The notes beneath the pieces were generated by a model. It did not search any database and was not told the origin of the DNA. It saw nothing but the letters and a program-made list of their open reading frames with translations. 64,000 nucleotides of DNA from Tritrichomonas musculus (lineage: Eukaryota > Parabasalia > Tritrichomonadida > Tritrichomonadidae). This document shows, in pieces, positions 1 to 11,628 of the stretch. The first letter of the stretch is position 1. Every line of letters starts with the position of its first letter. The position numbers and the translations under genes are program-made. The DNA lies in NCBI GenBank assembly GCA_039105265.1, contig JAPFFF010000009.1, positions 2,666,001 through 2,730,000 on the forward strand, in the 5' to 3' direction.

Positions 1-1417
1 GATTTAAAATAGTATGTTCATCAATATTAACTTTTGAAAACTTCGTAGGCCTTGCCTTTGAGTCACAATAAAAATCGATACTTTGAGGTAGACAAAATTT
101 TGGCGATTTTCCAGTGATATATTTAATTAATTCTGTGTCAAGTGAATTTAATAACTTTGTTTGAAATATTTCTTGTGCATTGTAAATGTCTGAATGACTA
201 AATAGTTTAAAAGTGTTTGGTATTGGTTCAATACTTTCAAAAGAAATTTCATCATTTTGAAACAAGTCAGCAGGAGTTGACTCAATATGAGGTTCTTTTC
301 GCTTAGTTGGAGAATCTTCAGCTATACATTCCAAAATTATACTACTATTATCTAAAGAGTTGGAATTGTTATCGCTCATTGTTATTTGATATTCATTTAA
401 TTCTTGTTGTTCATCTATTTTTTCATCGAAATTTGTAGAGTCCTTGAAAAGATCTGAATACATATTTACTAGTTCTTTGTAACGTGAAGTTTTGGTATTA
501 TTTGATTTCAGTTGATAATCGCAATTTATGATTGCATCCATAATATCCATTACATGTGTATTTTTATGTTTTATATCAAACATTGTTTTCAAAAAGTTCA
601 AAGCTTCTTTGGTTGGTTTGCTTGAAAAATGAAAGAATCCAAATGCTTGAGAAGCTATTGGAGATGATAGCGCAATTGTAAAGAAAGAATTAATTAATGT
701 TCGTAACGGATCAGATGAGCATGCAAGCACAACAAGCATTTCATCTGGAATGAAGTTTTGATACTTCTTCACATTACATCTTATCTTTTGAATTAGAGTT
801 TTTTTGTCAATATTCCTAATGTTAGTTGTAGGGGATAAAAGTTCGCTAAACGCTGATTGAAAACAAAATTGTGAGAAACGAAGGGAAAATGGAGTGCAAA
901 ATCCAATTCGAGCTAAATTATCATAAAATTCTTCGCTTACTGATTTTTTTAGACAGCTAAAAAATTTAAAAAAGCTTTTTATTGAATATTCTGTCCAAAA
1001 AAAATTGAAATATGAAGGAATAATTGAGAAAGTTAATAAATCACTAAAAAAACGTTTTTGGTCTTCAATTTTCCGTTTTTCACTTCTAACAGGATTTATA
1101 TCTTGGAATGTTATAACAAAGCGTACAATATTCATGAGAGGTGCTGAAGGGATTGGTGAAGGGATAATTTGATTAGGATCTTTATGGCTGTTAATGCTGG
1201 AAAGCGAATCACTAAGCATGGTAGGGCTAATAATTTTATTGATTAGCAAAAAAAATTTTTTTTGATTTATACGAGATTGATTAAATAAAGAGATGATAAG
1301 ATTGGTTTGGCTTTTAACTGTGATCGATTCTACTTCGTTCATCGAATCTTCTTTATATAGATTAATTTGTGCTTCTCGAAGGCATTTAATGAAATCTAAT
1401 GTAACATAAGATGACAT
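1..1417 (-). CDS. Hypothetical protein, C-terminus beyond the window
   Basis: An uninterrupted minus-strand frame runs from an ATG at 1417 to the window edge, giving at least 472 codons with no stop. The protein starts MSSYVTLDFIKCLREAQ and looks mostly helical and soluble. The first ~300 residues are rich in Phe, Leu and Ser; a polar, acidic stretch (rich in D, E, N, S) follows around residues 330-380. I see no signal peptide, membrane span or catalytic motif that I recognise. The upstream space is shared with a divergent gene that starts at 1973. The length and even codon usage support a real gene, but I assign no function. Confidence 0.7.
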   Translation of the reverse strand, partial: MSSYVTLDFIKCLREAQINLYKEDSMNEVESITVKSQTNLIISLFNQSRINQKKFFLLINKIISPTMLSDSLSSINSHKDPNQIIPSPIPSAPLMNIVRFVITFQDINPVRSEKRKIEDQKRFFSDLLTFSIIPSYFNFFWTEYSIKSFFKFFSCLKKSVSEEFYDNLARIGFCTPFSLRFSQFCFQSAFSELLSPTTNIRNIDKKTLIQKIRCNVKKYQNFIPDEMLVVLACSSDPLRTLINSFFTIALSSPIASQAFGFFHFSSKPTKEALNFLKTMFDIKHKNTHVMDIMDAIINCDYQLKSNNTKTSRYKELVNMYSDLFKDSTNFDEKIDEQQELNEYQITMSDNNSNSLDNSSIILECIAEDSPTKRKEPHIESTPADLFQNDEISFESIEPIPNTFKLFSHSDIYNAQEIFQTKLLNSLDTELIKYITGKSPKFCLPQSIDFYCDSKARPTKFSKVNIDEHTILN

Positions 1418-1972
1418 CTATTTTTTGAGTTCATTTTCTTTTTGAAAATTCAAATATCACAGAAATTTTCAAATCAAATTCAATTTAATTTTAAAAATGA
1501 ACCATTCAACTTGAACGATTCAACTGCAAATAAGAAATTTGAATGTTAAACTTATGAAAAATCGTGTACTTCTTTCTCGTCATGCTGTTTTTAATAAGAA
1601 GATAATACTAATTAGTAATCCAAAAAATCATTACATATTTAATATATAAATATGCAACCAAATGAATTTTTAATTACAGTATTGTATTTTTGTAATGCAA
1701 TAAGATTTCCAAAATATTTATTTCTTTATATAAATATAAATCATTATTATTCCAAAATGCTTTATCATTTAAAAATGTAAATTTAAATTTCAATGATTTG
1801 ATTTATACTTATTTGTATTATTATTCATCAAATAAGTCTTTTATTTTTGATGATATAATAAAATTTTGTCGAATCTTATTTCAAATAAAATAGACATTTT
1901 TTATCAAATTTTAAATACTTTCGGATAATTTTTAATAGGAAAAACTGTTTTCCGTTTCAAAGGTAAATTTTT
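1418..1972. other. Divergent intergenic spacer
   Basis: This A+T-rich spacer separates two divergent genes and must hold both start regions. I see no clear Inr of the trichomonad type close to either ATG, no ORF and no repeat. Confidence 0.5.
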
Positions 1973-3190
1973 ATGATGTTTCTTCTTTGCTTTTTCGCAA
2001 ATTCCGCATGCGATAAAATATTCGAATTAGATGATAAAGGCAAATACAATTTAATTTCTACATCAGAAAGAGAAACCATTTGCTTTAGACCAATTCATCC
2101 AAATACATTATTGCTTTTCAAACATATTAAAGACTATATAATAAAGGGTTACCAAACTGATGAAAAACAGAAATTGGTTGGATTTTATTTTGGCCCTTCA
2201 GCTCCAAGTCAAATTGAACTAACTTCAACAAAGTCAAGCTCTTTTTCATATATTTCATCATTCATCCCAACGGATTGTCAAAGCATTGAAGTAAGCACTC
2301 TTAAAAATGACCAGGTTAATTTTACTACCACAGGAAAGATTCCTTCATGCTATTTTCATTCTCATAAAAATAGTACCTACGCTGTAACAATTGACGCAGA
2401 TGACGATTCACTTTTGATCGGATTAAGGAATGGAATGAAATTTGTAGGTAAAATGAATGATTTTATTAGATCAACATCAGAACTTTTTATCTGGGTTCCT
2501 TCTAAAAAGCATGCTGGAGAAAGCGGAATTGTAGCTCCCAAAGCATCTATTGTTATTGGTATGCCTAACAAACACGAAAGCCATCATGGATTCAAAATTT
2601 CGCTAACCCCAGACCAATTTTTACCAATATTTGTTGAACGCAATCATCATCACGAAAATGGAAAAGACCATCATCATAATCATCATAATCATCATGATAA
2701 TGATAATAATAATTATGGTGTTAATTCCAACGTTTCATACGGATACCCTCCGAAATTTAATTACAACAATGTTTATCAAAATGGAAATATCCTATTCCCT
2801 TCAATTCTACATATGATCGTTTCTTTTGTTTTTGTATTCCTTTTAGCTATTCTTATTGTTCGACTCTTCCTTTGCTTTTGCAATAAAAAGAAATCAAGTA
2901 GAAATAATCGTCCAGCACCAAGTGCAGCTGATGTTCCACCAGTTGAATTTAAATCACAAATATCACCACCAGCCCAATTAATTCAACCTCAAAATGTTCA
3001 AATTATTCCAATTCAAGGCCAGCAGCAATACCATCAACTTCCAGTGCAACAACAGCAATGTGTTTATTACCCAAATTTACAACAGCCACAATTTATTCAT
3101 CCTCAAGTAGTTCAGCAACAACAAATACAACAACCATTAGTACCACAGCAAGTCCAACAGCAATATCCTCAACAGCTGTATTATATTTGA
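1973..3190 (+). CDS. Single-pass membrane protein with His-rich ectodomain and Pro/Gln-rich tail
   Basis: 405 residues, from an ATG to TGA. The N-terminus (MMFLLCFFANSA, then Cys) looks like a short signal peptide. A lumenal or extracellular part of about 260 residues follows; it ends in a His/Asn/Asp-rich stretch at residues ~223-248 encoded by CAT/CAC repeats. A strong hydrophobic helix at ~278-303 (core IVSFVFVFLLAILIV) precedes a basic NKKK stop-transfer and a ~100-residue cytoplasmic tail rich in Gln and Pro. The layout is that of a type I membrane protein. The ectodomain matches no family I can name. The His-rich stretch may bind divalent metal, but low-complexity CAT/AAT slippage explains it equally well. 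The 3' flank carries a transposon 37 bp after the stop. Confidence 0.75.
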   Translation: MMFLLCFFANSACDKIFELDDKGKYNLISTSERETICFRPIHPNTLLLFKHIKDYIIKGYQTDEKQKLVGFYFGPSAPSQIELTSTKSSSFSYISSFIPTDCQSIEVSTLKNDQVNFTTTGKIPSCYFHSHKNSTYAVTIDADDDSLLIGLRNGMKFVGKMNDFIRSTSELFIWVPSKKHAGESGIVAPKASIVIGMPNKHESHHGFKISLTPDQFLPIFVERNHHHENGKDHHHNHHNHHDNDNNNYGVNSNVSYGYPPKFNYNNVYQNGNILFPSILHMIVSFVFVFLLAILIVRLFLCFCNKKKSSRNNRPAPSAADVPPVEFKSQISPPAQLIQPQNVQIIPIQGQQQYHQLPVQQQQCVYYPNLQQPQFIHPQVVQQQQIQQPLVPQQVQQQYPQQLYYI

Positions 3191-3227
3191 GAGATGTTAA
3201 ATAAAAGGTCTATCTTTTTCCTTATTA

Positions 3228-5181
3228 AGGGTAAAGTTGGCTTTTCTTTTTTTTGAAATCTTTTAATTTATTCTATGTGCTGCTTGAATGAATTGTATGA
3301 TCATTGAATTTATTTCTATGTAAATTCAATCTTTTCTGAGGGGCATTCAAATGAACAGAAAAAAAAGAGCTCCACAGAGCTATCAAATCAATTTTTGTAC
3401 AAAAAAGCATTACAACGTAATGTAAAATATTCTGAATTTTGGATATATAACAAAAAATGGTCCAAATCATGAAAAAAATAAAAAATGAAAATATCATAAT
3501 CCAAAAAATATCAAGAAAACATTTTTTTACTAAAAAAAGTGCATATTTCTAATTTTAAACGTATATACAAGGGGAATCATTTGTTTTTATCATATTTAAT
3601 TTGAAGCAGACTGAATTACAATGCTTTTTTTTTCTTCAATTTCGAAAAAAATATTTTTTCTACTTAATTCTATTGATATTGGTTGATATATATTTTTCAT
3701 ACGAATATTTTAAATTGATATTCGATATTCATTAAGAAAAATATTTGTTTTAAAATGCAATAAAATTATTTGAAAATTTTATCATGAAAATTTTGATGTT
3801 AGCAAGTCGGCTCTTCTCGAATAGGAAACTTTTTGGATTTGTACTAGGAAAATATAATTAATAGCATTTATTATAATAAAATGGCCCATTAAAAATTAGA
3901 AAATTTGAATCATGGAGAAAATTGAATATTGATATTTCTGTGATTTTTTGATTTGATGGATTTTTCCTATTATATTTTATGTAGTATTTGATATATACAT
4001 AAAATTAAGGAATATAATTGCGTGTAAAATGAAAAATTGGCACTTTCAAATAAGTTTGTTTTTGAAAATATTGAAAGGGTTGAAAAGTTGAATAAAATCA
4101 AAAAAAAAAAAAAAAATATTTATCATATCTTATTATTAAAAAAGCAAAAATTATTATAATTTTTATATTAATTTATATATAATATATATATTATATTATA
4201 TATTAAATATTAATAATATAATGAATATGGAAATAAATATTCTTTTTTTAAGTTAACTTAAAAATTCAATGGAGATAAAAAAATTTGAATGAATGCTTTT
4301 TCGTTTTTTTATTCAAAATTATGAGATAAAAAATGTTTTTATCTCAATAAATTTATCATAATTTATATATATAATATCAGCTAATAGACATAATAATTAA
4401 TTAAACTACAAAAACATATATATCCATATATATTAAAAATATTTATTTATTTTGAACAATAAACTAATTTATCAATTGAAACCATAGTTTATATTATTAC
4501 TTAAGCTTTAATGCATTGCATAAAAATCAAAATAAATAATTAAATTAGTATATTAATCCAAAAAAAAGTCGAATTTTTTTTTATTCTTCTATTCATAAAA
4601 GAAAACAAGATACCAAACTATTTTTTTTCTATATTTAATTGGTTGATTGAATAGAAAAAGTATTATAATAACCATTTATCAATTGAAATAGCTATATATT
4701 TTTGCTGAATCCATACCAATGTTTTTATAAAATTTCCGAATAAATCCTTTTATTTACGAAATTAAATAATTTTAAAATTATAAGGTATTCCATATAAAAT
4801 TTCATTACAAATATCTTTTTTATTTTCATATTGATTCAATAAAACTGTTTTTTGATGAGAGAAATTGGTTCACAATTTTTTGAAAGAAATTTTTTTTTAT
4901 TCAATTATTTGAGAAAATAGAAATTCGAAAAAAACTATCTAAACAAGAATATTCTTGTTTAAAAAATTAATCTTAAATTAATTATATTTTTTTAAATTAA
5001 GATTATACATGATAATCTTAATGGATAAAATAAAAAATGATTAAACGTTGATTTGATAAGAAATATATAAATTTTTTATATTTTAATGAAATATCAGATT
5101 TGCCATTAGCAAAAACTCATAGAATATTTTGAAAGATATTACAAAAAGTGGAAAAAAGTTGAGAAAAGCCAACTTTACCCT
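3228..5181. mobile_element. TA-flanked inverted-repeat element (Tc1/mariner-like, non-autonomous)
   Basis: The ends are inverted copies starting AGGGTAAAGTTGGCTTTTC, and each end is bordered by the dinucleotide TA (3226-3227 and 5182-5183). That is the target-site pattern of the Tc1/mariner superfamily, known from trichomonads. The inside is 1.95 kb of A+T-rich sequence with no convincing ORF, so the element is non-autonomous or very decayed. Part of its left side has a diverged relative near 9471. The family call rests on TIR plus TA only. Confidence 0.6.
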
Positions 5182-5183
5182 TA

Positions 5184-7186
5184 ATGATTGTTATTTACAT
5201 ATATGCCATATGCTGCTTGAAATATAAAATTAACTGAGCAAACTAAATAAATTATGAAAAGATTTATTGTTCATCATCGACTTCTTTTGAGTTTATTTGA
5301 TTGATATTAAGCAAAAACAGAAATTTATGAGATCTTTCAAGAGTAGCTGCAACGAAATTTTTTGGACAAGCCCTCTCAAAAAGTGGACTGTCAAATTGAT
5401 TTTTCTCATTGGTAAGAATGTTTTATGATTTTATAATAACATAATATAAAACTTTATTTTGAGCGTTTGCACTTTTTAAATAAAAGATTAAAATTCCTGG
5501 GAAAAATGTATAAATTCACGATGCTAAAAATATGCATGCGGTCATCCTTTATTTGGTAAATATATAAAATTAATTATAAATAAATAAATATCAAATATAT
5601 GAGAATAATTCATTGGTCGCGTTAAGCTAAATTTTAATTCTATTCATGAAAAAATGTGAAAAATTTTGTAACAAAACAAAAAAATGAATTCTTTCTTTTT
5701 AAATTATCTTTTTGAATTGGATTTGAATTATTAAATTAAAGATTTCCAACTTAGTGAATCTGCAAGTTCTTAACTATCCCATGAATCCAGCTTTAAACCC
5801 AAAGAAATCCAAAAATAATCAATCCAAATTCATATTATAATTATCTATAAAATTTGAATTAATATCATGATTAATCATTTTTACATATATTAAAATATTT
5901 TTCAGTCTATTAAAAAAAGGATCCTTTCATTGGAACCTTGCTTTTAATAAAAAAAAAAATACTAATAACCAACAAAAAAGTTTACAATTTATAATTATTT
6001 AGCATGCACTATATTAAATATCAATAAACAACTCATTGCAACATATATTTTATTATTTACTTTCCGAAATAATAAATACAACTAATAAAAATTTTGGAAA
6101 AAAAATATAATTTTCATATCACATTTCAAAAAAAATACGATCATGTTTTGAATTTGTTGCATCTACTCTATCTTTCATAATTTTTTAAAAAAATATTCAA
6201 AATTGAATATTGTAAAAGGTATTGAAAGTGAGGTAAAACTTTTTCAAAACTTTTTATTAATTGTGATAAAATTTATAGTACAATGCTTTTCTATTCCTTG
6301 AATTAATTTGAAAAATGGTGTAAAGATAATATTCTTGAGTAATATCCATTGTCATCATGGTTTTGTACAGTCCAATTTCGAAACTAAGTTTTTAGCGCAT
6401 TGTTTAAATGTTGCACCAAACATTCTTCTAATATCTCTAGCTTTAAAGTCTTGAGCTTATCGTCCAAGTGCAATATTAACTAATTGTGCAGTAAAATTCA
6501 TAAATCTTGCTATCATTTACTTTTGTGTATAAACTTTGTAAATTTATCACTGTTTTGAAAATCCATATAATACTATATCATTTTCTTAGGCTCTATAAAG
6601 ACAGTCTCTATCTTCTGCTTATGCATATTGTTACTTTAAGAGGTGACATTCCTGAGTGTGCACCAAACGCATTTGTTGATTTGTATATTTTGCTAAATAT
6701 TCATAAAATTTTTTCTATAGTTTAATAGAATCTTCCTAAAAATTGATAGATTTGAGTTTTTGTATTATGCTGGGTAATAGGTATTAAAACTTGGAGTTTT
6801 TAACACCAAGCAAAAAAAGTTTAAACTTTTTTTTTTATAGTTGTTGATTTACCTCTTTCATGATCAAAAAATCTTCATTTTACACAACTCAAATTAAAAG
6901 TTTTTTGTGTTGAATCAAGAGTATTAGTAAGAAGATTGAAGGTACTACACTTCGTTTCACCTTCGAATTTTCTGTTAATATTCCACCTATATATAGTTGA
7001 TTATAGCTAATGAAATATGGTTAAGCTAAAAAAGCATCGAAATATAAGAGAGAGAAAGCTATTGAATATTTATGGAATTTCATAAAATATACATCGCAAA
7101 ATTATTTGTAAACAGTTCCTCTACTGAATTATTCGTATACAGTTCCACTATTGTCACTTAAGTTTTTTTTTTTAAAATAATCCCAA
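5184..7186. other. Gene-free A+T-rich stretch
   Basis: About 2 kb with no supported gene. Short frames around 6250-6900 on the minus strand have slightly more even codon use and may be remains of a very old transposase, but I cannot name a family. The last ~200 bases are the leader of the hAT remnant that follows. Confidence 0.45.
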
Positions 7187-8882
7187 ATGGCACAGTATAT
7201 TAATACCATTCCAGCTACCAATTACAAGATTACTTCGAAACCCGGTGATAAGCAACAAGAAATAGTATTCGATACATCCACATTTTTCTTTAATACTCTA
7301 ATAGGTTGTGATAAGAATTCTGCATTAATAAAAAACATTAAAGAGAGAAAAGATCTCAATTATATAATAGTTGTTTCTACAACTAATATAGATAATGATT
7401 TTTTCAGTGCATTGTTTAAATCACCGAGGAGCTCCTGCTCATTGTTTAAAATGTATAAGAAAACAAATAGGACATAATTGTCAACCCTTAATAGATAGTT
7501 ATTTTCAAAAAAAAGATATACCAAAAGAAAGACATTTTACAGTACCTGCAACAAATGTTAATTTACTAACCGATAACTTTGATAATGCAACAAAAATGCT
7601 TATCCAATTAATTTGTGATAAAAATATTCCATATACACAGTTAAGTTCAAATTCGTGGCACTCATTTATTCATTCACTTAATCCTAGTTTTATAATTCCT
7701 TCAATAGATAAATTGTGAAGTTTGATTATTTCTTATTCAAATTTACTCAGCAAACAAACACTATGAGAATTAAAAGGACAAATAGTTGGTTTGGCAGTTG
7801 ATGGCGCATCTTTTCTGCAAAATCTTTTTTATGCTTTGAAATGAATTAACTCTTCTTTGGTGCGTCTTTACGATATAATAAGATTACCTGATCAAAAAAG
7901 TACAACAATTTCGAACGAAATGTTAAAGTGTTACTTAAATTGCCAAAATAATGATATATTCATAGCAGGGGTTGTTTCGAATAATGCTCCTGCGTTAAAA
8001 ACCGACTTTGAAGGAGATCACCCTTTAAACCTGCCTGCCTTGTAAGGCGAGAGCGTTATTAGGGTTGCTGGTGCTGCCCATTCAGCTCAATTAGTGTTAG
8101 CTGATTTGGCAAAACAAAGTCCCGATTTTAAATCTTTTGCGGAAACTTTACTAAATCTTTTATCATGGATAAAGAATAGAGAACATAACTTTAGGAATAA
8201 ATGCCAAAAAATAATCCCTTCCTTTATATGTACACGTTGGAACAGTTTATGTTCTATATTAGAGTATTTTATAAAATACACTAAAATAATTGATGATTTT
8301 ATTTCTGATACAATAAAACAGGAAGATCGTAAATATGAAAAGTTAAAAGAAAAGGCATTGAAAAAGGAAAAAGCTGGTAAAAAAGCTGTACACCCTGATG
8401 AACCGACGTTGCCGCCAGTACAAAACATACCAAATATTAGGATTGAGTATTTGCAGCCTTTATCAATAATTAAAAACTTTACCGAAGAAGTTGAAGGCGA
8501 CTTGAATATGCAATACGACGTTTATAAGTCATATAACGATGCGATACTGAAATTTGAATTATTACCTGATTCAAAATTTAAAACATGCGTTTATGACTTC
8601 TTTAAAGAACGCTTTATATCAACAGCTGACATTGAAATAAGTAGACTATCTTATGCATTTACCTTTAATGGTTTAAACGAGTTTCGACAACGACAAGGTT
8701 CTGATAAGGAAGAATTAATAGATATATTTACAAGATTTGTTAACAAGGCGATATCTGAAGAAACAATAAAAAGCATTTTTCCCGAACATATAGGCTTGTT
8801 ATATCTCGATAATCGATATCAAATATCGAGAAAAATTTTGGTATCAAGAAAAAAAAATTTCGAAAGTATTCAAATTTTTTAA
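7187..8882 (+). pseudogene. Decayed hAT-like (DUF659-type) transposase
   Basis: Four plus-strand ORF pieces (7187-7477, 7395-7718, 7857-8045, 8094-8882) read in order as one hAT-like transposase. Diagnostic pieces are a zinc-ligand run (HCLKCIRK) near 7440, the IPYTQ...FIHSLNPSFIIPS block at ~7630-7700 that matches the hAT/DUF659 pattern of aromatic-x-LNP-x-Y-x-IP-S, a VGLAVDGA strand near 7790, VVSNNAPALK near 7975 followed by AAHSAQLVLADL near 8080 (the 'DNA...AHxLNL' region), and TRWNSL near 8230. The frame changes near 7430, again between 7716 and 7857, and there is a stop at 8043, so the gene is broken at about four places. Its own terminal repeats were not located. It is a plain DNA transposon remnant. 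Confidence 0.75.
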
Positions 8883-8964
8883 AAATAAAAAAATCAAATA
8901 TATTTGTTTAAAATAAATTTAAACTTATAAAGAGCCAGAATATATGTTTTATCTAAGTGATATA

Positions 8965-9007
8965 TTATTTTACAAATAGAAAAAATAAATCTAATCATTT
9001 TTAGTAA
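8965..9007 (+). repeat. Left part of split ~230-bp repeat (copy A)
   Basis: These bases match the end of an inverted copy at 18586-18815. The match resumes at 12659 directly after the inserted element, so copy A was cut by that insertion. The last three bases, TAA, are the target duplication. Confidence 0.7.
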
Positions 9008-9042
9008 GGGCCCAATATGTCATCATTTTAATTTTCTATAAT

Positions 9043-9252
9043 AAAATTTTATATCAATAACAAAAAATATGTTATTGATACAAAAATCATTTATTAATAA
9101 CCAATAATTAGTATTTGTAACAAAAAAATAGTATATGTGACGAAATTTTTTTATCTAAAACAAAAAAAAAATCATCTATAACAAAATTTTTTTATCTATA
9201 ACGAAATTTTGTATCTGTTACGAAAATTTTGTATGTGTTACGAAAATTTTGT
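9043..9252 (+). repeat. Subterminal direct repeat, copy 1
   Basis: About 210 bp made of short degenerate units around ACGAAAATTTTGTAT and ATCAATAACAAAAAATATG. It is nearly identical to 11629-11796 plus 12507-12546 in the same orientation. Subterminal tandem motifs of this kind are common in transposons and may bind transposase. Confidence 0.75.
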
Positions 9253-9470
9253 TTTTAATACAAAATATTTGTATTGTTTACAAAATTTTTGTATTTAATA
9301 CAAATTTCTTGTTATAGTAAAGGTAAATACACTCCCATTTGTATGATAATTTATATTTTACTCAATTATTAATTTATATATATAATAATAATAAATATTT
9401 AAAAGTATATTTTAGGATTTTATTTATATATTTCCAAGATATTTATATTTATTATATTTGTGAAGTTTAA

Positions 9471-9900
9471 GGATAAAGTTGGATTTAAATTTAATTGAAA
9501 AAATTGAATTTGCACAGAAAGTATTGAATATGCATTGAATTTATTTCTATAGGTATTCAATATTTTCAAAGCTCCTCTTATATCAATCCCAAAAAAACAA
9601 ATCCCACAGGATTTTCTAATGAATTTTTAGTTGTGTATTATGTTTTAATGAACGTGAAATCATCGAGATTTTTTGATCATACCAATAAAATGGTTAGAAA
9701 ATGATTGCATAAAAAAGTGAAAAAATCAGATATTTGGATCATGTAATGAATAAGTATTTACTAATAAAAAGTTTATATTCAAAATATGCATTAATTATAT
9801 ATAAAAGTGAATGTAGTTTTGTAGGTCTATCACTGTCATACATGAAATTAAGAGAACTTTTTATCGAAAATTTCAGACCTCTTTTTTTTATCTGTTGATT
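9471..9900 (+). repeat. Diverged relative of the TA element at 3228
   Basis: It starts AGGATAAAGTTGG after a TA, like the left end of the 3228-5181 element. It keeps scattered matches to it, for example the shared block GAATTTATTTCTAT and an AGCTCC run. No matching right end was found. The end coordinate is only where similarity fades. Confidence 0.35.
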
Positions 9901-11628
9901 TTATTGAACCCATATTGAAAATATATAAAATCCCGAAGATTTCCAATTAATGTACATAATTTATGAAAATAAATATAAAATATTCATTTGGAAAATGATA
10001 TTGGAATATCGTACCATTGAAAAAAATTCAATTATTTTCATATAGGTAGTTGGATCTTCTAGAAAGAAGCAATTTTAACATTTAGAAAAGGTATGATCAT
10101 ACTAGATAATATGTCGCTAATAATTCGTTATATCAGGAATTTTAATAAATGAATCAGAAAAAGAAATATGATTGCATTTTTTGGATTTTCTTGAGTAAAG
10201 CCTATATATTTTGATTGTCAATCAATGTAGCATACTGTGATACCATTTTGATATGGAAAAATAGAATCCTAATTGAGAATTTTTTTGCTCAAATTGAACA
10301 ATTTTGATGAAATTTCTTAATAACGATAAATTTTGTTTAGTATTCAAATTTCGAAAATAAAAATACATTTTTTTTTAAATATCTTTTTCATTTCTTTTCG
10401 ATTAAATTGAGAAACTATTAATATAATATATAAATTCAATTCTAAAAGATTAATACTATTTAAAATAAATATTAATAGTAATTTAATTAATAAAATTTAC
10501 ATATATGGGGTTTTATTTTTATTTAACTTTTCAATATAGTTTATTTTTTCAATGCTTTAAGTATTTTTTCGATAATCGATAAACATTTCAATTATGTTTA
10601 AATCAACTTTAATATTTATTTTAAAGTATTTCAAATATAAAAGAATTTAATAATGAAATTAATTGAATTCTAAAAATATTAACTGAAAAATATTTTTCAG
10701 AAATAATTATATATTTTTTTTTCCTTTTATCTTGTTAAATAAAACAAATTATAAGAAAAAATATTTAGGTTAAAATAAAAAAACTGAACTAGATAATAAA
10801 AATTAAAAAATATTTTTTCTTTTGATTCTTCAAAAATAAAAAAAATAGAAAACCAATATGTTTTTTGAGTTTCTTTTGATTGCATATTTGGTTAAATAAA
10901 TAGAAAAAGTTCTGGGATGGACAAATATTCTTTGAAAAATAAATCCTGTGAGAATTCTAAACAATTGTTAATTTTAAGGATTTGGAATTCCATTTTTAAA
11001 TATTCTATTTTTTAGCTGAAAAATCATTTTCTAAATATCTGGTATATGTTTAAAAATGAGTAAAAATATCAAGATATTAGAAAAAAAAATTTTTACTTTA
11101 TTTTTTCAAAAAAGCATGCTTATTGCAATCTCTACAGGCAAGAAACTTGTTTCACTTAATCTGAATCTTCAAAACTTGTTTCACTTAATCTGAATCAAAG
11201 ACGTTAATTCAACTCATATTTTTAAAAAAAATATGTTATATAACTAAGTACGAATTAAAAATTATAATGCATTTTATTAATCGTATCGATTTAGAAAATT
11301 ATAATCAACTTATTTCTAATGCATAAAGTATTGAATATATTGGAATATTATATATGTTAGCGTATCATATCATATAAAGCTATTTATTCTAAAAATTGGC
11401 TGAACAATTGCTCTTATTTTTATATCACTTTTGTTTTTTGTAATAATTGAAAACACTGAATGAAATATTAATGATAAAATAGATAATATATAGAAAGAGG
11501 CATTCATAAAATGATTATACAAAGAAATTTAATAATATTTATTGATTTGAATGTATATAATCCAATGCTGAAACGAAAAAATGAGATTAGAGTTTTAAAA
11601 AGACGTTAATTTACTTCTTATAAAAAAC

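Noticed and set aside
6507-6725. 72-codon ORF
   Set aside because: No recognisable features; it lies in A+T-rich, gene-free sequence.
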